Origin: Rhizobium mayense
GTDB lineage: Bacteria; Pseudomonadota; Alphaproteobacteria; Rhizobiales; Rhizobiaceae
Assembly (NCBI RefSeq): GCF_030272705.1
Contig: NZ_JARFYM010000035.1
Location: 1 to 64,000, forward strand
DNA length: 64,000 bases
Direction of reading: 5' to 3'
The notes below the pieces were generated by a model, which worked only from the letters and a program-made list of their open reading frames with translations, was not told where the DNA came from and did not search any database. Every line of letters starts with the position of its first letter. Position 1 is the first letter of the stretch. The translations under genes were made by a program, and so were the position numbers. Shown in pieces: positions 51,283-61,172 of the stretch.

Positions 51283-51501
51283 CTATTCTGGCGCGCCTTC
51301 AAGGAGGCCGTCATAGACTTCCATGAGCGCACTGGTGATAGCCTGTCCAAGAGCATTGCCTGCTTCCCGGACAGCCTCTTCGGTTTCATCACGCGCGGCC
51401 TTGGCCAGGTCAAAACCTTGTTCGCCGACGATCCGCTTGGCGACTTCGATGGCCCAGATACCGAAGTCACCCCGATTATCGATGTTGATGTATTCTGCCA
51501 T
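51283..51501 (-). CDS. Hypothetical small protein, 72 residues
   Basis: The frame MAEYINIDNRGDFGIWAIEV, then AKRIVGEQGFDLAKAARDET, reads as a real soluble helical protein with an acidic C-terminal half (LMEVYDGLLEGAPE). The GGGACGAATA before the ATG is a weak ribosome site. I do not recognise the family. It lies on the opposite strand from the nod box and nodA. Confidence 0.5.
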   Translation of the reverse strand: MAEYINIDNRGDFGIWAIEVAKRIVGEQGFDLAKAARDETEEAVREAGNALGQAITSALMEVYDGLLEGAPE

Positions 51502-51693
51502 TATTCGTCCCGCCTGTTTATGACTGAGCGGTCTAGACGTTTATTCTCGCCATGGCCAGCACATTTGGCGGATAACCGTCCAGCGCAATTATAATCGAAT
51601 TCTCTGGCCATGCTCTCAGTGCAAGCCACGCTCCAGTCGTTAGCGCATCGAACGCAACAAGGGCTTACGTCAAGGCATTCCGAAGCGATATCC

Positions 51694-51740
51694 ATCCGTC
51701 ATTTGAATGGGTTGCATCCAAATAATCGATTTTACGGATT
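51694..51740 (+). promoter_or_regulatory. nod box of the nodA-hsnT-nodFE operon
   Basis: The site reads ATCCGTCATTTGAATG, six bases, then ATCCAAATAATCGATTTTAC followed by GGATT, close to the 47-base consensus. It lies about 240 bases before the nodA ATG, a usual distance for nod operons. The flanks (51502-51981) contain nothing else I can name. Confidence 0.88.
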
Positions 51741-51981
51741 GATCGGTATGATCCATTAGAAGAGGGTCGCTTGATTGACGTCAAGCCCACTGATGGCTTC
51801 GCCAAGCGGTTCAGGAAAGGACAGGTACTTGGTTACAGGGCCCAACAGATCGGAACCTGACGCCAAGGAGGACCCTGTTGGCATAGGGGCTGCATCGACT
51901 GCTGGCGAATGCGTTGTACGCGCCCTCGGTATCGCGACTTTCATCGGTTAGCCGTTTTAAGAAATAGTCGGAGATCTTTGC

Positions 51982-52572
51982 ATGTGCTCGCAAGTGCGGT
52001 GGAAACTATGCTGGGAAAACGAGCTGGAGCTCGCCGACCACGTCGAACTTGCCGACTTCTTTCGAAGGATCTATTGGCCTACCGGCCTCTATAACGCAAA
52101 ACCATTCGAGGGCAGTCGAAGCTGGGCGGGAGCGAGACCCGAGCTGCGGGCAATCGGCTATGACTCTGGTGGTGTCGCCGCTCACATGGGATTGCTGCGT
52201 CGATTCATCAAAGTTGGGGCCGTCGACCTACCCGTCGCCGAATTGGGATTGTACGGGGTGCGCACCGATCCTGAAAGACTGGGGATTAGCCATTCCATCC
52301 GCGCCGTGCTGCCAATACTGGAGGAGCTCGCCGTGCCATTTGCTTTCGGCACGGTCCGACCCGCGTTGCAAAAGCATATTGAGAGGCTCGGTCGGCACGG
52401 CCCGATGACGGTTTTGTCGGGCGTGCGCGGACGGTCTACGCTGCCAGAGCCGCGTCTCGACAAGCCGCCCACGCGCATCGATGACGCACTGGTTACGGTT
52501 TTGCCGATTGGACGATCGATGGCCGATTGGCCGACTGGTGCGATGATCGACCGGAACGGGCCGGAGCTATGA
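51982..52572 (+). CDS. nodA: NodA, Nod-factor N-acyltransferase
   Basis: A complete 196-residue NodA, the normal length, from MCSQVRWKLCWENELELADH to GAMIDRNGPEL. Conserved blocks include NAKPFEGSRSWAGARPELRA, VAAHMGLLRRFIKVGAVDLP and DALVTVLPIGRSMADWPTG. It attaches the fatty acid to the chitin oligomer backbone. It is preceded by a nod box and GGAG before the ATG. Unusually, nodB and nodC do not follow; the next genes are an acyltransferase, nodF and nodE, so this NodA copy may be matched to the special NodFE fatty acid. The partial nodA at 1-137 is a second copy. Confidence 0.96.
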   Translation: MCSQVRWKLCWENELELADHVELADFFRRIYWPTGLYNAKPFEGSRSWAGARPELRAIGYDSGGVAAHMGLLRRFIKVGAVDLPVAELGLYGVRTDPERLGISHSIRAVLPILEELAVPFAFGTVRPALQKHIERLGRHGPMTVLSGVRGRSTLPEPRLDKPPTRIDDALVTVLPIGRSMADWPTGAMIDRNGPEL

Positions 52573-52778
52573 CGCCGTTCGATTGCATCGACGTCCTCAC
52601 CCTTATCGCAAACAGGAAATCCTTGACGTGTTGCGCGCATCAGACGCGGCCTCTTCGGGCAAGGGCCAGTCCGCAGCAGATCAATCGCTTCCTTGCTTAG
52701 GGCAGTTCTAGTTTATGGCAGCCTCCCGTCGAGCCCTCAGTTAATCCAATCGATTGAGAATTACATCAGGTCTACTCA

Positions 52779-54704
52779 ATGCCGCGAAAATTTCGAACTG
52801 ATATCCAAGCCTTGCGTGGCTTGGCTGTTTTGCTGGTCGTCCTCTATCACGCACGTATTGGGCCGTTTACAGCTGGCTATCTGGGCGTTGACGTTTTTTT
52901 TGTGATTTCCGGCTTTTTGATTACCAGACTGATCCGGACGCAGCTTGAGCAATCGCGGTTCAGCTTTTCGGAATTCTATTACCGACGTGCGAAGCGTCTG
53001 TTGCCGGCGGCCTACGTCGTCATTGCGCTTACGACGGTCGCCGCGCCATTTTTGCTGTCGGACGTCGGGCTGCGGGAGTTCCGTAATCAGGTCATAGGGG
53101 CGCTCACATTTTCCACTAACATCGTTCTTTGGTCCCAAGTGGACTATTTCGGCCCGGCCGCCGAAACGATGCCCCTCTTGCATTTTTGGTCGCTCTCCGT
53201 TGAAGAACAGTACTATCTGCTGCTGCCCCTCTTCTTGGCTTTGGCGCCGAGGAGATGGTGGCTCATCGGAATTGCGACGCTCCTTGTCGCTAGCCTAGCT
53301 CTATGTTTTTATCTGGTCGCCCAGAACCCATCTGCTGTGTTTTACCTTCTGCCGACCCGATCTTGGGAAATGGCCATTGGTTCACTTGGCGCATTGCTTC
53401 CCACCAGACCCTTGGTGTCTGCCGCGCTTATGAAGCTGCGTCTTCCCGCCCTCGCGGTTCTCCTCCTTGCCCCGACGGGCCTCGCACATCCCGTCGTGGA
53501 TGCCGCTTTGATTTGCCTTGCAACTCTGGCCCTCCTGCTTGCGCCCACCCAGGACAATGTGATGGTGCGAGGCATGGCTAGGATCGGGGACGTCTCTTAC
53601 TCACTCTATTTGATCCACTGGCCCGTACTTGTCTATGTGAGAGCTGTTTGGCTGGCGGAGCCTCCGGCGCTTGCGATCTATGCGGCCGTTGCTTTCTCAT
53701 TTATTGGAAGCTTGGGGCTTTACTCGTTCGTGGAGGAGCCATTCCGGCGTGGATACGTGATGTCTCGCGTCCGGCTGGTCTCAGGATTGGCCGCCGCGTC
53801 GATTCTTCTCGCCTTCTCGCCCTCTGTTGCCATTGCCACAACCGAGAGAAAGTTTGATTTTGCCACAGTCCGGCGGATCAACTACGGTCTGGGAAGAGAA
53901 TGTGATTTCAAACCGGGTCCGCCTCCTCAGGACGTCCCGAAGAGCTGCCAGACGACAAGCAAACCTGAATTACTGGTCTGGGGCGATTCATTTGCCATGG
54001 CACTGGTTCCCGGCTTAGCCAAAACAATCGGCGAAGCCGGACTAGCTCAGCTCACAATGAGCGGGTGCTTCCCGGCCATTGGCGTTGCTGCTGTTTCCAA
54101 AGAGTTAGCGTCGCCCTTTTCCCGTGCCTTCGGCGAGGACTGCATTGCATTCAATGATCGTGTTCTGGCCATTTTGAGAAATCGGCCGGAGATCAGCACG
54201 GTGGCCATCTCAAGCCCTTTCGATACCCCCGTATCGAATCAATTTATGGTGCTTAAGAGAAGCGGTGAGACCCTCACCGATGACGAGGCCTCTCTGTATA
54301 TAACCGTTGAGGGAATCAAGGCTCTCGTCAAAGATGTTCGCGCTTTGGGCAAGCGAGTGGTTGTGGTTGCTCCTCCGCCAGTCGGAAACTTCGACATTGG
54401 CGATTGCCTTGAGCGGAAGGCGAGGGGAGCGATTATTCTTGGGCGCTACAGCGGCTGCGAAATATATGTCAGCGAATACCGCCGGAGACGCGCCCGTACG
54501 CTCGAGCTGTTGAACGAAGTGGGCTTGAAGGCTGATGTTGGGGTGGTTTCCTATCACAACTTTCTTTGCGACGGCACCACGTGCAAAACCGAGATCGACG
54601 GCAAATTCCTTTACCGGGACAGCGGTCACCTTTCCTATGAAGGATCAGAGATCATCGCTCGTCAGACAAAACTAGCTGAAAAGCTGATCAGGGCGGCCCG
54701 TTAG
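52779..54704 (+). CDS. hsnT: Acyltransferase-3/SGNH membrane protein, HsnT-like
   Basis: A 641-residue two-domain protein. The first 350 residues form an acyltransferase-3 domain with about ten membrane helices (RTDIQALRGLAVLLVVLYHA, GYLGVDVFFVISGFLITRLI, HFWSLSVEEQYYLLLPLFLA). The rest is a periplasmic SGNH domain with the triad Ser404 (WGDSFAM), Asp614 and His617 (DSGHLSYEG). Proteins of this OafA/YrhL type O-acetylate sugars. From memory, hsnT lies between nodA2 and nodF in R. tropici CIAT 899, which this order reproduces. O-acetylation of the Nod factor is the likely role, as for NodX and NodL. Confidence 0.8.
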   Translation: MPRKFRTDIQALRGLAVLLVVLYHARIGPFTAGYLGVDVFFVISGFLITRLIRTQLEQSRFSFSEFYYRRAKRLLPAAYVVIALTTVAAPFLLSDVGLREFRNQVIGALTFSTNIVLWSQVDYFGPAAETMPLLHFWSLSVEEQYYLLLPLFLALAPRRWWLIGIATLLVASLALCFYLVAQNPSAVFYLLPTRSWEMAIGSLGALLPTRPLVSAALMKLRLPALAVLLLAPTGLAHPVVDAALICLATLALLLAPTQDNVMVRGMARIGDVSYSLYLIHWPVLVYVRAVWLAEPPALAIYAAVAFSFIGSLGLYSFVEEPFRRGYVMSRVRLVSGLAAASILLAFSPSVAIATTERKFDFATVRRINYGLGRECDFKPGPPPQDVPKSCQTTSKPELLVWGDSFAMALVPGLAKTIGEAGLAQLTMSGCFPAIGVAAVSKELASPFSRAFGEDCIAFNDRVLAILRNRPEISTVAISSPFDTPVSNQFMVLKRSGETLTDDEASLYITVEGIKALVKDVRALGKRVVVVAPPPVGNFDIGDCLERKARGAIILGRYSGCEIYVSEYRRRRARTLELLNEVGLKADVGVVSYHNFLCDGTTCKTEIDGKFLYRDSGHLSYEGSEIIARQTKLAEKLIRAAR

Positions 54705-54795
54705 AGCATGTTCGACAAAAACTTCCAGTGACGAGGGAAGGTGACGCGCACCCTGGCGCCGCCCATGCGTCGAAACAAAAACGATAGGAGACAAG

Positions 54796-55071
54796 ATGCC
54801 CGATCAAATCGCAGACAACGTCATCGTAATGATCAAGAAAAAAGCCGCAGCTAACGGCACTGAGTCCTCTCCAACTGAAAACAAAATTACGACTGCAACT
54901 GAACTTGCCTCGCTGGGTCTCGATTCGTTGGACCTGACGGAACTACTATGGGATCTAGAGGAGACCTATGGAATTGGCATCGAGCTCAATACGACCGAAG
55001 CCTGGGCAAATCTTCAAACTGTCGGCGATCTGGTGGAAGCCGTCCGCGCTCTGATCGCAAAGGAGGTTTGA
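54796..55071 (+). CDS. nodF: NodF, acyl carrier protein
   Basis: A 91-residue acyl carrier protein. The phosphopantetheine attachment serine is Ser44 in LASLGLDSLDLTELLWDLEE. The sequence from MPDQIADNVIVMIKKKAAAN resembles NodF rather than the housekeeping AcpP. It carries the growing polyunsaturated acyl chain made with NodE. It is followed directly by nodE with no gap. Confidence 0.92.
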   Translation: MPDQIADNVIVMIKKKAAANGTESSPTENKITTATELASLGLDSLDLTELLWDLEETYGIGIELNTTEAWANLQTVGDLVEAVRALIAKEV

Positions 55072-56280
55072 ATGGATAGGCGCGTCGTTATCACGGGAAT
55101 TGGTGGGCTGTGCGGGCTCGGGACCAACGTCGCCGCCATCTGGAAAGCTATGCGCGAAGGACGTTCCGCGATTAGCCCCATCACCAATTCAGAACTTCAT
55201 GAGTTGAACGGCACGATTGGGGCCGAGATCAAGGTGCTGCCGGAGCATGGCATTGACCCGAAGCAATCCGCCTCCATGGATCGCTTCAGCTTACTTGCCG
55301 TAATTGCCGCACGCGAAGCCGCTAAGCAGGCCGAACTCTCCGTTGACGAAGAAAACACTCATCGTATCGGCGCAGCTGTAGGTGTGGGCATTTGCGGCTG
55401 GGATGCGATTGAAACAAACTACCGTGCTCTCCTTTTAGAGGGCGTTCGCCGGGCTGCCATTCTCACTGCACCGAAGGTCATGCCGAGTGCGGCTGCCGCA
55501 CAGGTCAGCATGAACCTCAGTTTGCGAGGGCCGGTCTTCGGTATTGCGTCCGCCTGTGCCTCGGCCAACCATGCCATCGCATCGGCTGTGGATCAGATTA
55601 GACTTGGCCGCGCCGACGCGATGGTCGCCGGCGGCAGCGATGCGCCGCTCATATGGGGTGTCCTGAAGTCGTGGGAAGCACTGCGCGTACTTTCATCAGA
55701 TACATGCAGGCCCTTCTCGGCCGATCGAAAGGGTTTGGTATTGGGTGAGGGCGCGGGCATGGCCGTACTGGAAAGTTACGAGCATGCTGCACGGCGCGAT
55801 GCCAAAATTCTTGCTGAGGTCGCCGGCGCTGGTCTTTCCGCCGATGCATTCGACATCGTTGCGCCCAGTGTCGAAGGGCCGATGGCCGCGATGCGCGCCT
55901 GCCTATCTGATGCACGGCTGAATGCAGAGGATGTGGACTATCTAAATGCTCATGGCACGGGCACCAAGGCCAATGATCCGATAGAAACTGCGGCGATCAA
56001 TCGCGTCTTCCGTCATCATGCCCGCTCGTTGTCCGTCTCTTCAACCAAGTCCATGCATGCGCATTGCCTTGGCGCGTCGAGCGCGCTCGAAATGATCGCC
56101 TGTGTGATGGCTCTCCGGGAGGGCGTGGTGCCGCCGACAGCAAATTATCGTGTACCAGACCCCGATTGCAATCTTGACATTACCCCCAATGTGCCGCGCG
56201 AGCGAAAGGTGCGCGTAGCACTAAGCAACGCCTTCGCAATGGGCGGCACGAACGCAGTTTTGGCATTCAAGCATGCTTAG
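55072..56280 (+). CDS. nodE: NodE, beta-ketoacyl synthase
   Basis: A 402-residue KAS II-type condensing enzyme with the triad Cys162 (GIASACASANHAI), His294 (LNAHGTGTKAND) and His331 (MHAHCLGASSALEM). NodE extends unsaturated fatty acids on NodF and is a known host-range determinant. The start directly abuts the nodF stop. It completes the nodA-hsnT-nodF-nodE set. Confidence 0.95.
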   Translation: MDRRVVITGIGGLCGLGTNVAAIWKAMREGRSAISPITNSELHELNGTIGAEIKVLPEHGIDPKQSASMDRFSLLAVIAAREAAKQAELSVDEENTHRIGAAVGVGICGWDAIETNYRALLLEGVRRAAILTAPKVMPSAAAAQVSMNLSLRGPVFGIASACASANHAIASAVDQIRLGRADAMVAGGSDAPLIWGVLKSWEALRVLSSDTCRPFSADRKGLVLGEGAGMAVLESYEHAARRDAKILAEVAGAGLSADAFDIVAPSVEGPMAAMRACLSDARLNAEDVDYLNAHGTGTKANDPIETAAINRVFRHHARSLSVSSTKSMHAHCLGASSALEMIACVMALREGVVPPTANYRVPDPDCNLDITPNVPRERKVRVALSNAFAMGGTNAVLAFKHA

Positions 56281-56436
56281 CGGGAGACACACGTCTCACC
56301 GTCTGTCGCTTCAGCAATGCCTTGCTCACACTGCCTCTCAGTAACCTTACCGACAGGGCGCTCAGGCCAGCTGTCTCTGGGTGACGTTGCCGCCGGCGCC
56401 CAGAGTATGTCGATCATCAACGACGAAAGGGTCTCG

Positions 56437-57852
56437 ATGAATATCGCACCGCGGAACGCTGCAGATTCGCATCGAAAAGAGGATGCTCATCTTGCACGCC
56501 ATCTTTCCAACCGGCACCTCCAGCTTATCGCTATCGGAGGCGCGGTCGGCACCGGTCTTTTTATGGGATCAGGAAAGACCATTTCGCTCGCCGGTCCTTC
56601 GATCTTGCTCGTCTATGCGGTCATCGGCTTCATGCTTTTCTTCGTCATGCGTGCGCTCGGGGAAATCCTGCTTTCCAACCTGGAATATCGCTCGTTTGCG
56701 GATTTCGCCGGGGATTATCTCGGCCCCTGGGCTCAGTTTTTCACCGGTTGGACCTATTGGCTGAGCTGGATCGTGACCGGCGTGGCCGATGTTGTTGCCG
56801 TTTCCAGCTATGTGGCGTTTTGGTTCCCTGAACTGGCGCTTTGGATACCGGCGCTTGGCTTGATATTCACGCTTCTCGCCCTCAACCTGCCTACCGTTCG
56901 CAATTTCGGCGAAATTGAATTCTGGTTCGCACTCATCAAGATCCTCGCGATCGTGTCGCTTATCATTACTGGCGCCTATATGCTTTCCACAGGCTTCAGG
57001 CTGCCCAACGGAAGCACGGCATCCGTCTCGCATCTTTGGCAACATGGCGGCTTCTTTCCGAACGGGTTCCACGGCTTCGTTGCCGGTTTCCAGATTGCGG
57101 TGTTTGCTTTCGCAGGTATCGAACTCGTTGGAATGACCGCGGCGGAGACCAAAGATTCCGTCCGCAACCTGCCAAAGGCGATCAACTCGATTCCGGTCCG
57201 CGTCGCTCTCTTCTATCTCGGTGCCCTATTCGTCATCCTTACAGTCATCCCATGGAATCAAGTCGATCCGAATTCGAGCCCGTTCGTTTCCATGTTCTCG
57301 CTCGCTGGCTTTGGCATTGCCGCGCATGTTGTGAATTTCGTCGTACTGACCTCGGCGACATCAAGTGCCAACTCAGGCATCTATTCGACATCGCGCATGG
57401 TCTACGGGCTTGCGACTTTCCGACTGGCGCCGAGCCTGTTCGGCAAGTTGAACCAGCGGAAAGTGCCGGTAAATGCGCTGTTCTTCTCGTGCATCTTCCT
57501 ACTGGCGGGCGTCGTACTGCTTTATGTCGGAGATAGTATTATCGAGGCCTTCACCATCGTCACCACGGTTTCGGCGGTGCTTATCATCTTTATTTGGTCG
57601 ATCATTCTGGCATCTTACCTGCAATATCGCCGCAAGCGGCCTGACTTGCACGAAAAGTCCACCTTCAAAATGCCCGGCGGACGTGCGGCTGTCGCGATGG
57701 TCTTCGGCTTCTTCATCTTCATCCTATGGGCGTTGGCGCAGAAGCCCGATACGGCCATCGCCTTGAAGGTCACGCCGCTTTGGTTCGTCTTACTCGCAAT
57801 CGCCTATGCGGTAGTCAAAGCACGACGCTCACGATTGCCTGCCGGTGCATAA
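56437..57852 (+). CDS. Amino-acid permease, CycA-like (APC family)
   Basis: A 471-residue transporter with twelve predicted membrane segments. The APC signature LSNRHLQLIAIGGAVGTGLF opens the first helix, and GMTAAETKDSVRNLPKAINS follows the sixth, typical of the D-serine/D-alanine/glycine transporter group. I prefer the ATG at 56437 (MNIAPRNAADSHRKED); ATG 56407 in frame is possible. It follows nodE by 156 bases on the same strand with no terminator seen, so it may be read from the nod box. Amino-acid exchange with the plant would be one use. Confidence 0.87.
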   Translation: MNIAPRNAADSHRKEDAHLARHLSNRHLQLIAIGGAVGTGLFMGSGKTISLAGPSILLVYAVIGFMLFFVMRALGEILLSNLEYRSFADFAGDYLGPWAQFFTGWTYWLSWIVTGVADVVAVSSYVAFWFPELALWIPALGLIFTLLALNLPTVRNFGEIEFWFALIKILAIVSLIITGAYMLSTGFRLPNGSTASVSHLWQHGGFFPNGFHGFVAGFQIAVFAFAGIELVGMTAAETKDSVRNLPKAINSIPVRVALFYLGALFVILTVIPWNQVDPNSSPFVSMFSLAGFGIAAHVVNFVVLTSATSSANSGIYSTSRMVYGLATFRLAPSLFGKLNQRKVPVNALFFSCIFLLAGVVLLYVGDSIIEAFTIVTTVSAVLIIFIWSIILASYLQYRRKRPDLHEKSTFKMPGGRAAVAMVFGFFIFILWALAQKPDTAIALKVTPLWFVLLAIAYAVVKARRSRLPAGA

Positions 57853-58210
57853 ATGGCAAACTGACGCCTTGGCGGAACGGCTGGCACGGCTCGGCTATAG
57901 GATGCTGAACTCGTGCCGTCACGCACTGTCGGCTACGACGCCATTCGTCGTACCGCAGATGGCAGCAAGCAGCATATCCAGATCAAGGGTCGGGCCTTCG
58001 GCAATCATGCAAAGCAAGCAAGCCGCAGGCTGCGATAACGTGCCGGTGCGGCTCGATAATGCCACTCTCGAACGGCGCGAGATGTGGGAAGCATCCGATG
58101 TGGATATCCAGATACGATTGGCCTCGTCAAGGTCAAAGGCTCGTGAGCGCGGCGCGTTTGGCGTTCGCGAGTTCAAGCGCCTTGCCGTCAAAGTGTGGTC
58201 TGCCGCCTGA
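57845..58210 (+). pseudogene. Frameshifted relic of a DUF6998-like protein
   Basis: Three successive pieces in two frames form one coherent protein: VHKWQTDALAERLARLGYRM, then (other frame) GYDAIRRTADGSKQHIQIKG and RAFGNHAKQASRR up to a TAA, then (first frame) VPVRLDNATLERREMWEASD and ARERGAFGVREFKRLAVKVW. I believe this is the small family now called DUF6998, recognised by the QIKGRAF and MWEA motifs; the name is from memory. At least two indels are present. It overlaps the permease 3' end by 8 bases. Confidence 0.55.
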
Positions 58211-58850
58211 CCTCGTTTGGGACGTGTCAGAGCATATACCCGAGATGCGACGAGACGTTATCGGCAATGCTGATGGTGCGATGGGCATAGGCCCGATGAC
58301 CAAATAGCTGCCGATCTGCGTTGCTGTCTCGTCGGCGATCCGAAAGCTTGGTTGACTGTGTAATTCAAGAGACCGGCAGCTGGATCCGAAATAGCGTTCC
58401 CTCGTTCGCATAGTGAGTTTGTAGGAAGCACCACGGTTCGTCATGGCGATCATTGTCGGGATTGTCAGAAATCCGACACGGGCAGTCTGAGGCGCCTCGT
58501 CGAGGCATGTGGGAAGGATGGAATGGCTTGCCGGCAACAAAGCCAGCCGACCCCTGGCGCTATTTGCCGAAGAACGCAGGAACCATCGCTCTGCAAAGGG
58601 TCTCGGATGGACCATGAGCCCGTTTCGACGCAATACCACTGCAGCGCGGCATTGCGCGAAACCAGATACAACACAGTCGCTGCTTTCCAGTCGGCCAGCG
58701 CAGATAGATCCTAAAAACCTCGACGGAAACATCGCCAGGCTCTCTGAATGATACATTCCGAGCCGGTTGATCACCACATGACGTCCGGATGGCCGAAAAT
58801 GTTTTCGCCCATCCGTCTGCTAAGCAGTCCTTGCGATGCATCCCTGCCGT
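58211..58850. other. Intergenic region, no recognised gene
   Basis: A minus-strand frame covers much of it (58133-58777) but has poor composition and no family match. I see no regulatory element. Confidence 0.4.
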
Positions 58851-60380
58851 TTAGGCAATCTCGGCCGTCAATCGCTTAAAGATCGGAACCAACCGGGGAT
58901 GACGGCCGGTGGGCGGATGCTGAATATCGACCGTGCGGCCCACTTTTTTCTGCCGCTTTAGCCAATCGCGCAATGTTTCTGCGCAGGTATGGTCAACATA
59001 ATGCAGATCGCCGCCGGCGATCCGGACTTTGCAATCAGCTGGCAGCGTTTCTAAAGTATTGAGGAGTGCCGGAACATCCTTGCAAGTCGCAACGCCGGCA
59101 AGGGTCAGATGAACTGTCTCAGCCTCTTCCAATCGATCGATAGCAAGCTTGCGTCGTAGATAAGGAAGGACCTCAAGAATCGAAAGCGTCAAACCTAGTG
59201 CCACGCCAACGAGCAAGTCTTGAAGTACGACCATGGTAACGGTCGCAATCCAAATGCCCACCGGAACCCAACCGTGATGATCGAAGAGAATGCGCACGTG
59301 CTGAAGGCTGATCAGCCGCCACCCCGTAACGAGCAATACCGCTGCCAGCGCCGTCAGAGGCACCATGGAAAGCAATTGCGGCAGAAACACCACAAGACCG
59401 AGAATCCAAACGCCATGCAGGACAGCCGATGCCCGTGTGTGCGCCCCAGCTTGAATATTTGCCAATGAGCGCACGATAACGCCAGTGATCGGCAGGCCCC
59501 CGAGCAGACCGCAGAGTCCATTGCCAATGCCCTGCGCCAAAAGCTCCTTGTTGAAGCGCGTGCTGACCCCGTCATGCATTCGGTCGACAGCCGCGGACGA
59601 CAGCAATGATTCCGCACTGGCAATGACCGCAATCACCAAAGTTGTGACGACAATCCCCGGATGAGCCATATTTGCGAAACTTTCCATCGTCGGCAATGAA
59701 ATGCTGTTTGCCAGAGATGCGGGAACCTCGACCCTGGCAATCGGCAGCCGCATTGCGGCCGTCAATATGGTTCCGGTCGCAACGCCCACCAGCGCACCAG
59801 GCACCAGCTTCAGCCGCTTTGGCCTGAATTTTTCCCAACCGATCATCGCAAGCAGGGATATCAGCCCTACAAGCAAGTCTGCGGCTTCACTCGTCAAACC
59901 GCGTCCCCAAAGATGTCCGAATGTTCGCTCCATCGCCACGACGTTCTCGATTCCGCCGGCAGCGGGTTTGGCCCCCATCAGAACGTGGATTTGTCCGAGG
60001 ATAATCAGAATGCCGATACCGGCGAGCATACCGTGAACGACAGCAGGCGAGATTGCCCGAAACCATGAACCGATCTTCAGGAACGCGGCAAGGACCTGCA
60101 GAAGCCCAGCGACGATCAGGACCGGCCCCAGCATCGCGACTCCATGTTGTTCGACAAAGCCGAAGACAACCACCGCCAGACCAGCAGCAGGCCCTGATAC
60201 TTGTAGCGGCGAGCCCGCCAGCAAGCCGACCACAATGCCGCCGATGATGCCTGATATGAGGCCCATGGCAACAGGCACGCCCGAGGCAACCGCGATGCCA
60301 AGGCAAAGCGGGATGGCAACGAGAAAAACGACAAGCGACGCAGCAAAGTCGCGCGAAAAAACGAAGTTACTATTGGTCAT
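58851..60380 (-). CDS. SulP-family anion transporter (probable bicarbonate transporter)
   Basis: A 509-residue SulP protein with ten to twelve membrane helices, starting SRDFAASLVVFLVAIPLCLG, and a C-terminal STAS domain (DLHYVDHTCAETLRDWLKRQ, about residues 440-500). The start at 60380 has GGAG upstream and lies 4 bases after the carbonic anhydrase stop. SulP proteins next to or fused to carbonic anhydrase are thought to move bicarbonate; sulfate is the main alternative. Confidence 0.85.
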   Translation of the reverse strand: MTNSNFVFSRDFAASLVVFLVAIPLCLGIAVASGVPVAMGLISGIIGGIVVGLLAGSPLQVSGPAAGLAVVVFGFVEQHGVAMLGPVLIVAGLLQVLAAFLKIGSWFRAISPAVVHGMLAGIGILIILGQIHVLMGAKPAAGGIENVVAMERTFGHLWGRGLTSEAADLLVGLISLLAMIGWEKFRPKRLKLVPGALVGVATGTILTAAMRLPIARVEVPASLANSISLPTMESFANMAHPGIVVTTLVIAVIASAESLLSSAAVDRMHDGVSTRFNKELLAQGIGNGLCGLLGGLPITGVIVRSLANIQAGAHTRASAVLHGVWILGLVVFLPQLLSMVPLTALAAVLLVTGWRLISLQHVRILFDHHGWVPVGIWIATVTMVVLQDLLVGVALGLTLSILEVLPYLRRKLAIDRLEEAETVHLTLAGVATCKDVPALLNTLETLPADCKVRIAGGDLHYVDHTCAETLRDWLKRQKKVGRTVDIQHPPTGRHPRLVPIFKRLTAEIA

Positions 60381-60384
60381 CGCA

Positions 60385-61077
60385 CTACTCCGCTGCAATC
60401 GCGGCTGCGACTTGCGGACGATTCCGGCCAGTGACTGCGGCGGGTAACGGCCCGTCCTCGCGTATCTTCGTGAAGCGAGCGGCCGACCCATCGTAAACCT
60501 CCACCTCGCCTGTTTCGATATCGAAGAACCAACCGTGCAGCGTTACGTCATTGGTCGCTAGTTTGGCTGCGACGGAAGGATGTGTGCGAAGGTGATCAAG
60601 CTGAACAATTACGTTCTCCATAGCGATGGCGCGGATTTTTTGGCGTTCGGGCAGATCGGCCGGATAGGCTTGGCAAACGATCGAGTGGGCAGCATAGCCG
60701 TGCTTCAGCCATGCGGCCACGTTCGGCATGGATTTCAGCAAATCGGGACGGCATAGTCCTTTCATCGCGCCGCAATCGGAATGGCCGCAGACGATGATGT
60801 CACGAACCGCGAGTGCTACGACGGCATATTCGATTGCTGATGAAACGCCACCATTTGCGGTGGAAAACGGTGGAACGATATTTCCGGCATTACGGCATAC
60901 GAACAGCTCACCTGGTCCTGATTGCGTAATTGTTTCAGGCAGAACCCGGCTGTCGGCGCACGAAATCATCAAGGCGTGCGGCTGCTGTCCCTCTTGCGCA
61001 AGCTTCTGGTAAAGTGCCTGATAGTTCGGGAAGACGGCACCGCGGAAGTTCGAGATACCTTTTAATAGATCACCCAT
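60385..61077 (-). CDS. Beta-class carbonic anhydrase
   Basis: A 230-residue beta-carbonic anhydrase with zinc ligands Cys40, His99 and Cys102 and the Asp42-Arg44 dyad (ISCADSRVLPE; VCGHSDCGAMKG). It interconverts CO2 and bicarbonate in the cytoplasm. It is cotranscribed with the SulP transporter. A good -24/-12 element lies about 100 bases upstream of its ATG, suggesting sigma54 control, perhaps in bacteroids, where CO2 is plentiful. Confidence 0.93.
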   Translation of the reverse strand: MGDLLKGISNFRGAVFPNYQALYQKLAQEGQQPHALMISCADSRVLPETITQSGPGELFVCRNAGNIVPPFSTANGGVSSAIEYAVVALAVRDIIVCGHSDCGAMKGLCRPDLLKSMPNVAAWLKHGYAAHSIVCQAYPADLPERQKIRAIAMENVIVQLDHLRTHPSVAAKLATNDVTLHGWFFDIETGEVEVYDGSAARFTKIREDGPLPAAVTGRNRPQVAAAIAAE

Positions 61078-61172
61078 AGCAAGTCCTCATTGTTGGTGGA
61101 AGCAGGGCGCAACCTTGCTTCGGCGGATTGGAAATCTGATTATTTCGCAAGTGCGAGATGGGAATGGGATAA

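Noticed and set aside
58133..58777. 214-codon minus-strand frame between the DUF6998-like relic and SulP
   Set aside because: Composition is unlike neighbouring genes, it overlaps the relic antisense, and no domain could be recognised.
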